Below, piece by piece: positions 44,224 to 55,180 of a DNA stretch of 64,000 nt (its first letter is position 1; each line of letters starts with the position of its first letter). Below the pieces are notes generated by a model that made no database searches, was not told where the DNA came from, and saw only the letters and a program-made list of their open reading frames with translations. The stretch lies in NCBI RefSeq assembly GCF_042477335.2, contig NC_091251.1, positions 34,240,501 to 34,304,500 on the forward strand, written 5' to 3'. The stretch is from Ovis canadensis (lineage: Eukaryota > Chordata > Mammalia > Artiodactyla > Bovidae). A program made the translations under genes and the position numbers.

Positions 44224-44880
44224 CGTGAGCCGTCCGGAGGTGCAGGAACAGTCCCGGAGCTTCCGTCGTTTATTCAGTGGGGAGGCGGCGCCGCTCCGGG
44301 CGTCCTGGCTCCCCGGTGCCGCCTCCCCGAGGGGGCTCCATGGCCCAGGCTCCCCGACCGATGCTCTAGATGCCAGGGCTGGGGACTGGTCGGGGGCGGC
44401 AGCGGCCCGGGTGCAGGGGCGGTGCCTCTAGCCAACTTCTGAGTTGTTTTCCCCGGCCGCCGCCGCTCTCTCTCCGAGGCCAGTCCCCGAAGCCCCGGAA
44501 ATCGGCTCGAAGCCTGACGCTGGGGCGCGCCCTCGCCTAGTGCCCGCCCGCAGGCCGCGAGCGCTCAGGTCCAGGCCTGGCCGCCACCTGCCGGGGCTTG
44601 AGGCCACTTCCTCTTTGGGCCAAACTTTACCGACTGTCAGCCCCCAGGGCTGGCCCGGGCGCTGCTCAACTTCTCCAGCGCGTCCAGCCCGCGGAACGCG
44701 GCAGAGGCGTGGGGGAGGGGTCAGGCGACTCGGTCCAGCGCCCAGCCCCTTGCCCAGACCGTACCCCAGCCGGCCCCAGGGTTGAAGCCCGGGCGGAGGA
44801 GGGGGCGGGTAACGAGCATGGCCACACCTCTGCCAATCAACGCGCGCCCCGCCTGCCGGCCCGTCTTAACCCTTTTCCGG
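44224..44880 (-). promoter_or_regulatory. LRP10 CpG-island promoter and 5' UTR
   Basis: A strongly GC- and CpG-rich block precedes the LRP10 start codon on the minus strand. It has several GC boxes (for example 'gggcggg' near 44803) and no TATA box. The 5' UTR probably starts near 44450. Start site and island edges are estimates. Confidence 0.65.
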
Positions 44881-45357
44881 TTCTGCCGAGTCTTGTCACG
44901 CTGGCTTTTAAGGCGCTCACCCCTACTTTTAACTCTGCTTTGTTTAGTCCTTTCCGTGTAACGTTAGTTATAGGACACGTTTGTCGGAGGACCACTGCTT
45001 ATTCTGTAACTGTCATGTCTTTCCTTTGGACCCTTAAGCTCTCAGTACTTCTCTCGTCCCAATGTCTGGGATCCGGTGGCACTTCTTTTTTTGTGTGAGC
45101 CTCTATTACAGCAATTACCACACTGTGTTATAACTATTTGTTTACTCTTTCCTGACCCCGCCCCCGCCCCGCCCCTTCTGTGGAAACTGAAACTTCCTGT
45201 AGGTTGGGGCCTAGACTGTTTACCTTTGTACCCACAATGCTTCTCGCCTGCTGAGACACAGTAATTCAACAAACGAATAAATGGTGCCTTCTCTACTTGC
45301 TGTCTATGTGACCTTGAGAAAATTGTTTAACTTCCCTGTGCTTCTCAAAATGGGGTT

Positions 45358-45636
45358 GCTGCTGCTGCTGCTGCTAAGTCGCTTCAGTCGTGTCCGACTC
45401 TCTATGACCCCATAGACGGCAGCCCACCAGGCTCCCCCATCCCTGGGATTCTCCAGGCAAGAACACTGGAGTGGGTTGCCATTTCCCTCTCCAATGCATG
45501 AAAGTGAAAAGTGAAAGTGAAGTCACTCAGTCGTGTCCGACTCTTAGCGACCCAATGGACTGCAGCCTACCAGGCTCCTCCATCCATGGGATTTTCCAGG
45601 CAAGAGTACTGGAGTGGGGTGCCATTGCCTTCTCCG
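45358..45636 (-). mobile_element. BovA2 dimeric SINE
   Basis: Two tandem Bov-A monomers lie in antisense orientation (each with 'cagtcgtgtccgactct' and 'ttccaggcaagagtactgga' or close variant). They are preceded on the plus strand by (gct)6, which is the (agc)n tail of the element. A perfect 12-bp duplication, caaaatggggtt, flanks it at 45346-45357 and 45637-45648. Length is 279 bp. BovA2 is a young ruminant family. Confidence 0.95.
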
Positions 45637-45799
45637 CAAAATGGGGTTAATGTACAATTCCCTCTTAAGGTTATTGTCAACATTTAGGGAGGTAATGGAT
45701 ATCTAGGAAGTGCGTCATACCTGCTAGCCATTATTAGTCACAAGAGATATTTCTAATTTATGTGGGCTTGGGATTGCTGATTTCCTGTGGCACTTACAG

Positions 45800-46225
45800 G
45801 TAATAATAGTAAACAATAAGGATAGCAGATAGTTTTTGAGCTTTTTTTGTACACTTCAGCACAGATCTAAGCACTTTTCAAGATTTCCTCTTTTAATCCA
45901 GGTGGCCATAGTGGTAAAAAAAAAAAAAAAAAAACCCTCCTGCCAGTTCAGGAGCCATAAGAGATGTGGATTCGATCCCTAGGTTGGGAAGGTCGCCTGG
46001 AGGAGGGCATGACAACCCACTCCAGTATTCTTTTCTGGGGCTATGGTTCATTGAGTCGCACAGAGTCTGACACGACTGAGGCAACTTAGAACATCTGCAT
46101 AGTCTTGTGAGGTACTTATTATTGTTACTCCCATGTCACAAGTAAGGAATCTCTGGCACAGACAGGTTTAGTATTGCCCAAGACCGTGGATCTAGTAAAT
46201 GCTGAGACAAGGGTTTGAACCTAGT
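45800..46225 (+). repeat. MIR split by a Bov-tA
   Basis: The left part (about 45800-45896) and right part (about 46090-46225, 'gtcacaagtaaggaatctc', 'gacaagggtttgaacctag') together follow the MIR order. The Bov-tA sits between them. Confidence 0.6.
45897..46088 (+). mobile_element. Bov-tA SINE with internal A-run
   Basis: This sense Bov-tA ('aggtggccatagtggtaaaa' to 'gacacgactgaggcaac') carries an A-run of about 19 at 45916-45934, where the family normally reads 'taaagaatctgc'. The run probably arose by slippage. Confidence 0.85.
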
Positions 46226-47134
46226 GTACATTCAGAACCTCTCTACAAATGGTACAAACAGTTTTCTGTTCGTGACATTTGTTGTTGATATCAGTTTTGA
46301 TGTATTCAAAACAGACCTCAGCAGGGCCTGAAGCCATAAACTTGGCCATAAAAAGGCCCTTCTTCCACTTGGATCTTGGTCCCATGCCAAGGAACTTGGT
46401 TCCTTGGTCTCTCTATGCTCCCTACTGCAACCCTTGGGATTATGATAGGTGAAATTGAACCCTAAATGTGGGAGGATGGTGTTGAACAGCCAGAAGCAGG
46501 GCAGAGAGGCTGGGGAAATTAAAAATATTTAAGTTCTGAAAGTGATCATGGAAATTTTAGTTAAATGCTGGCTATGTTCTCTATGCTGGGTACTTGGCAG
46601 ATGCCTGGAACTTGTAAGACTTCACTTTAATGTCAGGGAACTTACAGTCTAGTTGAAAAAAGAGAGGTCAGACACATAAATTTAAAGTCAGACAGCCATG
46701 GTAAGTACCCATGGAGGTATACTTGTGGGGAGTTTAGAAGTTAATTTATGAAATAGGAAAAGTGATGGTGAGATGGGTAGTGTTTTAAGGGGCAAGAGGA
46801 GGAGGAAGAGAGACCATGGTCTGTGATACTGAATAAACTAAGAGTTGGGGAAAAAAAATCAAGATCTAGGCTGTTGGGAGCAGTCATCATCATCAGAAAG
46901 AAATGGCACCAAGTTAGAACAAACTTTCACTGTAAATATTTATTAGAGTGCCTTCAAAGTGCAAGGCCCTGTGCTAGTCATGAGGATTAATATTTAAGAG
47001 TGAATTTGAGCCAAAAGAAGATGAGAAGAAATTAAAGAGAACTTAGGTACTTATAACGAGTTTAAGTTTTGATTTGTTTAGTGAGTTGAAGTGTTCAGGC
47101 CCATATAAATCCCCATAGATCATCAAGTACCTTT

Positions 47135-47315
47135 AGAAATGGATCTTTGTCGGGAGGGAGGTGGGAGGGGGGTTCAGGATGGGGGAACACAGGTACACCC
47201 ACGGCTGATTCATGTCAATGTATGGCAAAAACCACTACAGTATTGTTAAGTAATTAGCCTCCAATTAAAATAAACTAATTAAGAAATGAGAGAAAAAAAA
47301 AGAAATGGGTCTTTG
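47135..47315 (+). mobile_element. very short L1 3'-end insertion with target-site duplication
   Basis: The 151-bp L1 3' UTR (47150-47300, 'tcaggatgggggaacacagg' to an A-rich tail) is flanked by a 15-bp duplication, agaaatgg[a/g]tctttg, at 47135-47149 and 47301-47315 with one mismatch. It is a strongly 5'-truncated ruminant L1 in sense orientation. Confidence 0.88.
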
Positions 47316-47411
47316 AAGATGTTCTTGGAATACTTTGAGAAATTGTGAAAAATAGTGGAAGTACTGAAAAATGGGCAGATTTCTGGTTTTCAAGATGACA
47401 GTATCTAACTT

Positions 47412-47606
47412 TGAAAGAGTACTCACCATATGCTTGGCACTGTTTTCATCATTGCACATGTATCACCTCATTTAATCCTCACCACATCTCCAGGAAGTAA
47501 GTATTGTTTTTGTCCTCATTTTATAATTGAGGAAACTGAGTAATAGATAGTCATAAACTAAGCAAGTCATTAGATAACTTGCTCAAGATCAAACTACTAG
47601 CATGTG
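47412..47606 (+). repeat. MIR element
   Basis: 'catatgcttggcactgttt', 'cacctcatttaatcctcacc' and 'ttgaggaaactgag' follow the MIR order. Confidence 0.65.
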
Positions 47607-47619
47607 CAGCAGCCAAGAT

Positions 47620-48310
47620 GCTCAGGTCTGAATGTTTGTGTCCCTCCCCCCATTCATATGTTGATTTCCTACCCTCCAAAGATCATAGTGGACATCTTGG
47701 AGATCAAACCAGTCAATCCTAAAGGAAATCAGTCCTGAATATTCATAGGAAGGACTGATGCTGAAGCTGAAGCTCCAGTACTTTGGCCACCTGATACAAA
47801 GAATTGACTCATTGGAAAAGACCTTGATGCTGGGAAAGACTGAAGAAGGAGGAGAAGGGGACGACAGAGGATGAGATGGCATCACCGACTCAATGGACAT
47901 GAGTTTGAGCAAGCTCCGGGAGCTGGTGATGGACAGCGAAGCCTGGCGTGCTGCAGTCCATGGGATTGCAGAGTCAGACACGACTGAGCTACTGAATTGA
48001 ACTGAACTGAAAGATGATAGTATTAGGGGTGGGGCTTTGGGGGATGCTTCCTTCCGAAGGTGGAGCCCTCAGAATGGAACTAGTAAGAAAGGCTCTAGAG
48101 AGATCATTAGCCCTTGCCGTCATGTGATGAAGTTCTGGCTGTGACGGAATGTCCAGAAAGCACTGGCTGTGAACCAGGAAGAGAGCCCTCACCAGAAGGG
48201 GACTATGCTGGCACCTTGATCCTGGTCTTCTCAATCTCCAGAACTGTGAGCAATAAACTTCTGTTATTTATAAGCTACTCAGTTGGTTGTATTTTGTGAT
48301 AGTGGCCTAA
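47620..48310 (+). repeat. MaLR-type LTR (ERVL-MaLR, MLT1/MST-like) carrying a BovB insertion
   Basis: A solitary LTR of the mammalian-apparent LTR retrotransposon group is recognisable by its ordered landmarks ('ctgaatgtttgtgtccctcc' at the left, 'ctgtgagcaataaacttctg' at the right). It is an old, clearly broken fossil, shared in type with other placental mammals, and I see no internal coding part beside it. A 320-bp BovB fragment (47690-48009) interrupts it, so the LTR is the older element. The exact subfamily needs a repeat-library search. Confidence 0.75.
47690..48009 (+). mobile_element. BovB (RTE) LINE 3' fragment nested in MaLR LTR
   Basis: This sense BovB 3' end ('gctgaagctccagtactttg' to 'gtcagacacgactgagc' and a (tgaac)-type tail) is flanked by a near-perfect 12-bp duplication at 47678-47689 and 48010-48021. 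It encodes degraded remains of the reverse-transcriptase C-terminus. Confidence 0.9.
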
Positions 48311-48787
48311 GACCAAAACTTGGTACTACAAAGCTGGGATGCTGCTGTAACAAGTTCATATGAATGTGGAAGCAGCTTTAGAAGTGAGTGATGGGCAGAG
48401 AATGGAAGACTGGAGGTGCATGCTACAGAAAGCCTATATTGCCATAAATGGTCTGTTAAAGGTGATTCTTATGAGGGCTCAGAAAAGAAAAGCTATTGAG
48501 AGAGCCTCAATCCCTCAGAGAATACCTAAGTGAACAGGATGTTGGTGGAAATATGCATGTTAAAGGTTGTTCTGATGGGTCTCAGATGGAGATTAGGAAC
48601 ACATGTTGGAAACCGGAGGAAAGACGATCTTTTATAAACGGACAGAGAGCTTGGTTGAATTGTGCTGTGTCCTAGGGTTTGGTGAAAGTTATTACTAGAA
48701 CTTGTGAGGAATGAAATTAGATATTTGGCTGAAGAAATTTCTAAGCAAAGTGTTGAAGAAGCATCCTGGTTTCTCTTGGATGCTTAT

Positions 48788-49300
48788 CAGTTCAGTTTAG
48801 TTCAGTTCAGTCGCTCAGTCGTGTCCGACTCTTTGCGACCCCATGAATCGCAGCACACCAGGCCTCCCGGTCTATCACCAATTCCCGGAGTTCACTCAGA
48901 CTCACGTCCTTTGAGTCAGTGATGCCATCCAGCCATTTCATCCTCTGTCGTCCCCTTCTCCTCCTGCCCCCAATCCCTCCCAGCATCAGAGTCTTTTCCA
49001 ATGAATCAACTCCTCGCATGAGGTGGCCAAAGTACTGGAGTTTCAGCTTTAGCATCATTCCTTCCAAAGAAATCCCAGGGTTGATCTCCTTCAGAATGGA
49101 CTGCTTGGATCTCCTTGCAGTCCAAGGGACTCTCAAGAGTCTTCTCCAACACCACAGTTCAAAAGCATCAATTCTTCGGCGCTCAGCCTTCTTCACAGTC
49201 CAACTCTCACATCCATACATGACCACTGGAAAAACCATAGTCTTGACTAGACGGACCTTAGTTGGCAAAGTAATGTCTCTGCTTTTGAATATGCTATCTA
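48788..49300 (-). mobile_element. BovB (RTE) LINE 3' fragment with open C-terminal ORF
   Basis: An antisense BovB fragment of 513 bp is flanked by gatgcttat duplications at 48779-48787 and 49301-49309. On the minus strand 49268-48807 is one uninterrupted frame of about 153 codons. It matches the end of the BovB reverse-transcriptase protein ([20 protein letters not shown], later [20 protein letters not shown], ending AKSRTRLSD). The copy is 5'-truncated, so it is not an autonomous element. The lack of stops suggests a young insertion. Confidence 0.95.
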
Positions 49301-49414
49301 GATGCTTATAGTAAAAGATGAAAATGATTTAAAGGTGCAATTGTTTATCAAATAGGATTCAGAACTTAAAAATTTGGAAAATTCTTATCATTATCTAACA
49401 TACTATATTTTACT

Positions 49415-49820
49415 CATTTATCATGTTTGTTCCCTGCACACTCACAAGAATATAAGTTCCATAGGGGAGACTTCCCTGGTGGTCCAGTGGTTAAGCATCT
49501 GCTTTGCAATGCAGGGGACACAGGTTTGGTCCTTGGTCAGGGAGCTAAGATCCCGTGTGCCACAAAGCAGTTAAGCCCGTGCCACAACTAGAGAATCCTC
49601 CATGTGCCAAAATGAAAGATCCTTCATGATGCCACAAAAATCCTGGATACAGCCAAATAAATATGTTTTAAAAAGAGAGAATTCTTAAAAAAAAAGAAGA
49701 AGAAGTAAGTTCCATAGGGGGCAAGGGCCTATTCATTTACCGGTGAATCCCCAGTGTGAAAAGCAATGTCTGGCATAAAACAAATACTCAATATGTCTGT
49801 TGAATGAATGAATGAGTGAG
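49415..49820 (+). repeat. L2 3'-end fragment split by a CHR SINE
   Basis: 'agaatataagttccatagg' before the SINE and 'tgtctgttgaatgaatgaat' after it fit the L2 3' terminus. The SINE at 49468-49705 lies between the halves. Confidence 0.6.
49468..49705 (+). mobile_element. CHR-type SINE nested in L2
   Basis: A full sense copy ('gacttccctggtggtccag' head to an A-rich tail with (gaa)n) is flanked by a perfect 15-bp duplication, taagttccatagggg, at 49453-49467 and 49706-49720. Length is 238 bp. Confidence 0.93.
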
Positions 49821-49829
49821 TCGTGACTG

Positions 49830-50035
49830 CCAATAGTAGGCATCACATAGATTATGTCTTTTAATTCACTCAACTCCCTTTTGAGTTATTAACCCCATTT
49901 TAAAGATGAGGAAATTGATGCTCAGGGAAGATACATAACATGCTGAGGGTCACCTGACCAGTAAGTCATAAAGGTTGGATCCTAACCCGGATGTAACTCC
50001 AGAGTCCTTGTCCTAACTGCTGTGTGGTACCACTT
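49830..50035 (+). repeat. MIR element
   Basis: 'ttttaaagatgaggaaattg' and 'gatcctaacccggatgtaac' mark a MIR core and 3' side. Confidence 0.65.
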
Positions 50036-50605
50036 CTCTATGAAGCTATGCTTTTAAAGACTGACTGGTGATGGGAATGGTAAGGGGGTCTCTAAGCTAC
50101 TTCATGTGAAAGCTGTTTATGGGACGAGAAAGGCTCTTCACCTATAAAAAGCTTAACTTCAGTGAGCGTTTGTATATATGGAAACTACACCCAAATATTT
50201 GAAGAGCTGTAGTGTGGAACAAGAATGTTTTTATTCTGTACAGTCTGAAGGGCAGAAACTGGAATTAACATAACAAATAAAGACAAATAAAGTCCCTGAG
50301 CAAGGTACAGAAGCTGAGGGTGCAGGTAGGGTTGAGGCAGAGGGACACAAGTCCTGGGCTTTCAGGAGTCCTTGACAGCAGTGTGATTCATCGACTATAG
50401 GATGGCAGAACTTCTCAGAAGACAGGGGCATAGGAGCTTCTTGAAGCAAGTCATGTTAAATGCTGATACAAGGCCAAAGAAAATGAAAGCAGAATAGGCC
50501 TGGGGTTAGACAAAAGGGGTCATCATGAGGGCCTCTTCGGGAGATGTTTCAGTATATTCCTGATTGGGATGCAGACGTAGAGGTTGGATTAAAAAGAAAT
50601 GACAA

Positions 50606-50745
50606 GGGGGACTTCCCTGGTGGTCCAGTGGTTAAGACTCAGTGCTTCCAACGCAGGGGGTGTAGGTTCAATCCCGGTTCGGGGGACTAAGGTCTCACGA
50701 GCCACTAAGATGTCACATGCCACACAGCCAAAACATTAACGAAAG
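50606..50745 (+). mobile_element. CHR-type SINE
   Basis: A sense copy ('gacttccctggtggtccag' to 'cacacagccaaaac' and a (gaaa)n tail) has an imperfect flank duplication of the type aagaa[a/g]tgac on both sides. Confidence 0.85.
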
Positions 50746-52237
50746 AAAGAAAGAAGTGACTGGGGAAGGAATGCAGATAGCTTTTGGAAAACTGGCTTGA
50801 GAGAAAAGGGGAAAATGAGAAAAATCATTCAAGGCCGCAGCAGAATCCAGGAGAGCTTTTCAAGATGGGGAAACCTCTGTGTTGGAAGCGAGTAGGGATT
50901 AAAGACTCTACCACATGGTGTCAGGAGCAAGTTTCCTTGTGCTTTGGAAAGAATGAGATGCAGGGTTGGGGACACCCCTTGGAGGTTTGAGAGAAACCTC
51001 AATCATGTCCATTTAGAGGGCCTCTGGCATATTAAAAAATTTAAAAACTAAGATTGTTTTGAAAATATTTGGTGTATTTTAAATGCTTATTTAACAAATG
51101 AAAATTTTTAGCATAAACAGACAAGAATAGAGTGATATTCACAATATACCTCCAGGCATTTTTTTTGAACCACAAAATTTAAGACTTTTATCAATGTAAG
51201 ACAGGGAGTAAAGGAGTCTCCTGGCCCCCGAGTGTGGATGACTTTGGAAGGATGGGTGCAGGTCAGAAACCCCCCTAGAAGGCTTGGGCATGATCTCTAA
51301 AAGCCTCAGAGAAGCGGCACAGAAATGGTCCACTCTTACAGGAGTCGCAGAGGCCTGCCTGCCTTGGCCAAAGGCGGTTCTGCCCCAGCATCCTGAGATC
51401 CCCGAGTGCAGCTCCACCGGCCGCTAACCTGAAGCGCCCAGGGTTCAGGCATCCTGGAGAGGTCAGTGCCTGAGGCGTCCACGGGAGGGCAGTGTGGCAA
51501 CTCAGAGCCCGGGACTCCAGGGCCCTCTTTACCTCCTCTATCAGAACCCCTCTCCTGCAACCCCTCCCCTCCCCTCTTCCTTCCTGGAGTTATTCCAGGG
51601 CTGTTCACCAACCTCCATAAAGGGGCAGACGACGGAAACTCTTGACTTTTCCCTCTCTGCAGCTGGAAGACTAAGGCTTGTCATCCTGTCGCGCCCATAG
51701 TCCCACCCGTTTAAGTACAGGTGGCCTGGGTGGAAGTGTGGAAGTTGCGAAGTGGGAAGGGACAGGCCGGCGGTATCCTTGGCCCTGAGCGTGGCAGGCT
51801 TTGCCTCCGCCTCTCAGTTCTCCGGGCTTGGTTTGCAGTGCCAACACCTGGCACGAGGGGGCGCTACCACCCTGCAAACCCTGCCCAGCTGGTCTCTGCT
51901 GCAGTTTGGGCCGCTCCCAACCTGAGAGGATGGGGTGGGATCCTCTGGTCCCCTTCTCCAGCTTTCCTCCCTCCAGAATTTATGGGCAGTTTTGTGCAGG
52001 CGTGAGGTAGTTGGGAGGACCTCTGGAGCACAGGCCAGTAGAGTGGAGAAGAGACTCTGAGGACACCTGGAATGAAGCTTAGAGAGATGAAGGGAAGAGA
52101 GACCTTCCTGCCGGAGCTACAGGGCCCTGGTGCAGGCTGTCCTGAGTGTGCAGCCTAGAGGACTGGTATTTCCATAAGAGCTGGGCTGACACAACCCAAT
52201 ACCAATCATCCTCCGATTAAGGGCAGGCTGTGGGGTT

Positions 52238-52447
52238 AGGGCTTCCCTGGTGGCTCAGATGGTAAAGAATCTGCCTGCAACGAAGGAGGACCTGGGTTCG
52301 ATCCCTGGATTGGGAAGATCCCCTGGAGGAGGGCGTGGCAATCCACTCCAGTATTCCTGCCCGGAGAATCCCTATGGACAGAGGAGCCTGGCTGGCTACA
52401 GTTTGTGGGTCGCACAGAGTCGGACAGGACTGAGTGATTAAGCAGAG
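52238..52447 (+). mobile_element. Bov-tA SINE
   Basis: A sense, near full-length copy runs from 'gggcttccctggtggctcag' to 'gacaggactgagtgatta'. Confidence 0.9.
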
Positions 52448-52705
52448 CAGTGGGTATGATTGGCACATAAGGAGGAGGTCTATAGGGACAGAGCTGCTGT
52501 TGCGGAGTTATGAATCTCTTCCCTCAATACAGTTTCTTTCTTTTTTGAACCTTTTAAAGATTGAGGTGAAATATACAGTAAAATTTCTAAAAATGTAATA
52601 AACAAGTGCATATAGCTCATATAGCTTTTTAACCTATACATTTACTATGTCACATACTTCTTGCACATGTATAGAATACTTATGTCTTCACAACTACAGC
52701 TGTTT

Positions 52706-53180
52706 TTTAAAAATATTTATTTATTGAAAACTTTTTATTTTGTATTGCATGTGCACGTTAGTTGCTCAGTCTTGTCCGACTCTGCAACCCCGTGGACTGT
52801 AGCCCATCAGGCTCCTCTGTCCATAGAATTCTCCAGGCAAGAATGCTGAAGTGGGTTGTCATTCCCTTCTCCAGGGAATCATCCTGACTCAGGGATCAAA
52901 CCTGGGTCTCTGGCATTGCAGGCAGATTGTTTGCCCTGGTAAGCCATTTTGCACTGGGGTATAGCGAGTTAACAATGTTGTGATAGTTTCAAGGGCACAG
53001 CAAAGGGACTTAGCCATACATATACAATATTTATTCATTTGACTGTGCTGGATCTTCGTTTCGGCACATGGGATCTTTAGTTGTGCCATGCAGGATATGG
53101 TTCACTGACCAGGGATCAAACCTTGGCCCCCTGTACTGGGAGCACGTAGTCTTAGCCTTGGGACCACCAGGGAAGTCCGT
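52706..53180 (-). mobile_element. three-layer nested insertion (CHR SINE, L1 piece, Bov-tA)
   Basis: A perfect 14-bp duplication, aactacagctgttt, at 52692-52705 and 53181-53194 brackets the whole block. Inside, from the left, are an A/T tail, an L1 3'-end piece (about 52735-52759 and 52948-53020, 'taacaatgttgtgatagttt'), an antisense Bov-tA within it (about 52760-52947), then an antisense CHR SINE head (about 53030-53180, ending 'gaccaccagggaagtcc'). The simplest order is CHR first, then L1, then Bov-tA. The inner junctions are approximate. Confidence 0.75.
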
Positions 53181-54577
53181 AACTACAGCTGTTTATGTAT
53201 GTACATCACAGCTCTCACTGCCAATTCAAGTCAGCAAACTTTTATTAAGAGGGGCTCTTGTGTACCTAGCACCATCCTACTCTTTTGTAAGGAGTGAGAA
53301 CAGAATGTTTGTCCGGTGGCTGTGATGGGATCAGCTGTGTTAACGAATCTTGGTCATTCCTCCACAGAAAGGGCAATGGCTGGCTGTATGATCTCCCCGC
53401 AGTGCCCGGATTCTTGGAATCCACAATGGGATGACATTTCTGCTGTGTCTGAATATACAAACTCATGGAACCTCAGGAAAATATTGTGGGACCCAGGGTA
53501 TTGGGTCAGGGCAGCCACGCTCCTAGCACAGAGCCAGGCACTGAGTGTGAGGCCCAGGAGAGTGTTTTGAGGCATTGATCTTGCTTGCTGGCCTGATCTT
53601 GCTTGCTGACCTGGGGCTACATGTCTCTGGAAGCTGGGTGCAGGGTGACGTCTTTGACCACAGGCTGGATCGAAATAAGCTGGAGCCTGTCGCGTGTGTG
53701 TGAATCTGCTGGGCCCTTCCGAGGCCCCCGTCTTTCCCCTGCTTTGTGGTCAGCCTGGCCTTGCGCTGCCCAGACCCCATCCTGCCCCAGAGCAGGGAAG
53801 TGGCCCTAGCGGGAAATCAAGTGAGGGTGCAGGAAGTGATCCATGGTGAGGCAGCTTCCAGACCTGGCCCGGGCCCTGAGTCAATGAGCTACTTCAGGCT
53901 AAGGAAGTGCTTCCTTCAAGTCACTACAGTGTGGTCACCTCTTCTTTCCCCTCTACGGCCCCTCGCTATCCAGGTGTGAGTCTTTGGGCGCAGGAAACTG
54001 GTCTTTTCCTCTCTAAGCCACAAAGTCCCGTTGGAGTTAGGGAACCTGGGGAGACCTGGCCTTAGTCCGGAGGCAGAAAATCTGCTCCCTTGGGGTGTGG
54101 TGACAGCCCTGGGCCTGGGGTGTCCAGTCCTGTTGTGGAACCGCAGGGTCCAGGTCTGGTGAGGGATAGGGGAGGACAGAGGGGGCTGGGCCTGCCTGGG
54201 GAAGGCTGGCCTGGAAGGCACCCAGCCACGGCCCTGGGCCAGGGTGGAAAATATGTGTGTGAGCTCATTTGGAAGGTGGCTTCTGGCCAGTCAGGCCCGC
54301 CTCCTTTCCAAGCCTTGGCTGCTCAGCCTCCTCGAAGAAGGCTGCCTCTGGGTCTCCCCAGTCTCCCAAGACTGTTTGAGGGAGGCAAGCAGAGATTTGG
54401 GGGGTGGGTTAGATGGGGGTGTGGGGACCACAGGACAATGGAGCAACCTCACCTGGGGTTTCCCTGGAGCCTCAGGGTACGGGAACCACCCTGAAGGGCT
54501 CCTCCTCCCCCTAGGCCCCTGCCTCAGACTCTGGCCACCCTCATCCCTCCCCCACCTTCAGCACAGGAGCTTCGGGA

Positions 54578-54722
54578 AATGTGGGTTCCATCTATCTCTG
54601 GGTCAGAAAGATCCCTGGAGGAGGAAATGGCAACCTGCTCCAGCATTCTTACATAGAGAATCCCATGGACTGAGGAGGGCTGCAGTTCATGGGGTCACAG
54701 TGAGTCAGACACGACTGTAGTG
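54578..54722 (+). mobile_element. Bov-tA SINE, 5'-truncated
   Basis: Only the right part is present ('ggtcagaaagatccctggag' to 'gacacgactgtagtgac'). The tRNA-like head is missing. Confidence 0.8.
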
Positions 54723-55049
54723 ACTTAGTACACACACTCATCCCTCCCCTAGCTGCTGCCTTTGTCCCATTCAGTTCCTCCGGCTTCTCAGTGCTATGCC
54801 TCTTCCGTTCCATCAGAATACCTGTTCTTGCCCCTAGGAAGGACGGCGACTCCTGGCCAAGCAGATTCCTTGGAACGGCCCTTCTCTCCTGTGCTCCTGT
54901 GACATAGCACAGCAGGCAAGCGCACACATGCTGACAGAGTCCACAGAACACACGCTGCCCTGCCCACGCCCAGCTACGTGGGGGTTCACACTGGAGGGGA
55001 CCCCAAGAGACATGGTCAGAATCTGCTTGTATAGGAAAAAAAGTCAGAC

Positions 55050-55180
55050 AGGACTGGGTTTTAATTTTGGACTACCAAGCTGGGAACTTGAGCAAATCTT
55101 ATCTGGGCCTCAGTTTCCACATCTGTAAAATGGGGGCAATGTCAGTGCCTGTGTCCTTGAGTGTTGTGTGAGGACCTCAG
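55050..55180 (+). repeat. MIR element
   Basis: 'aacttgagcaaatcttatct', 'gcctcagtttccacatctgt' and 'gtaaaatgggggcaatg' give an unmistakable MIR core. Confidence 0.75.

Noticed and set aside
45358-45375. (GCT)6 run as a possible triplet-repeat expansion site
   Set aside because: It is the (agc)n tail of the antisense BovA2 SINE and lies exactly at the end of its target-site duplication.
48807-49268. 153-codon open frame as a host gene
   Set aside because: It is the C-terminus of the BovB reverse transcriptase within a flanked LINE insertion.
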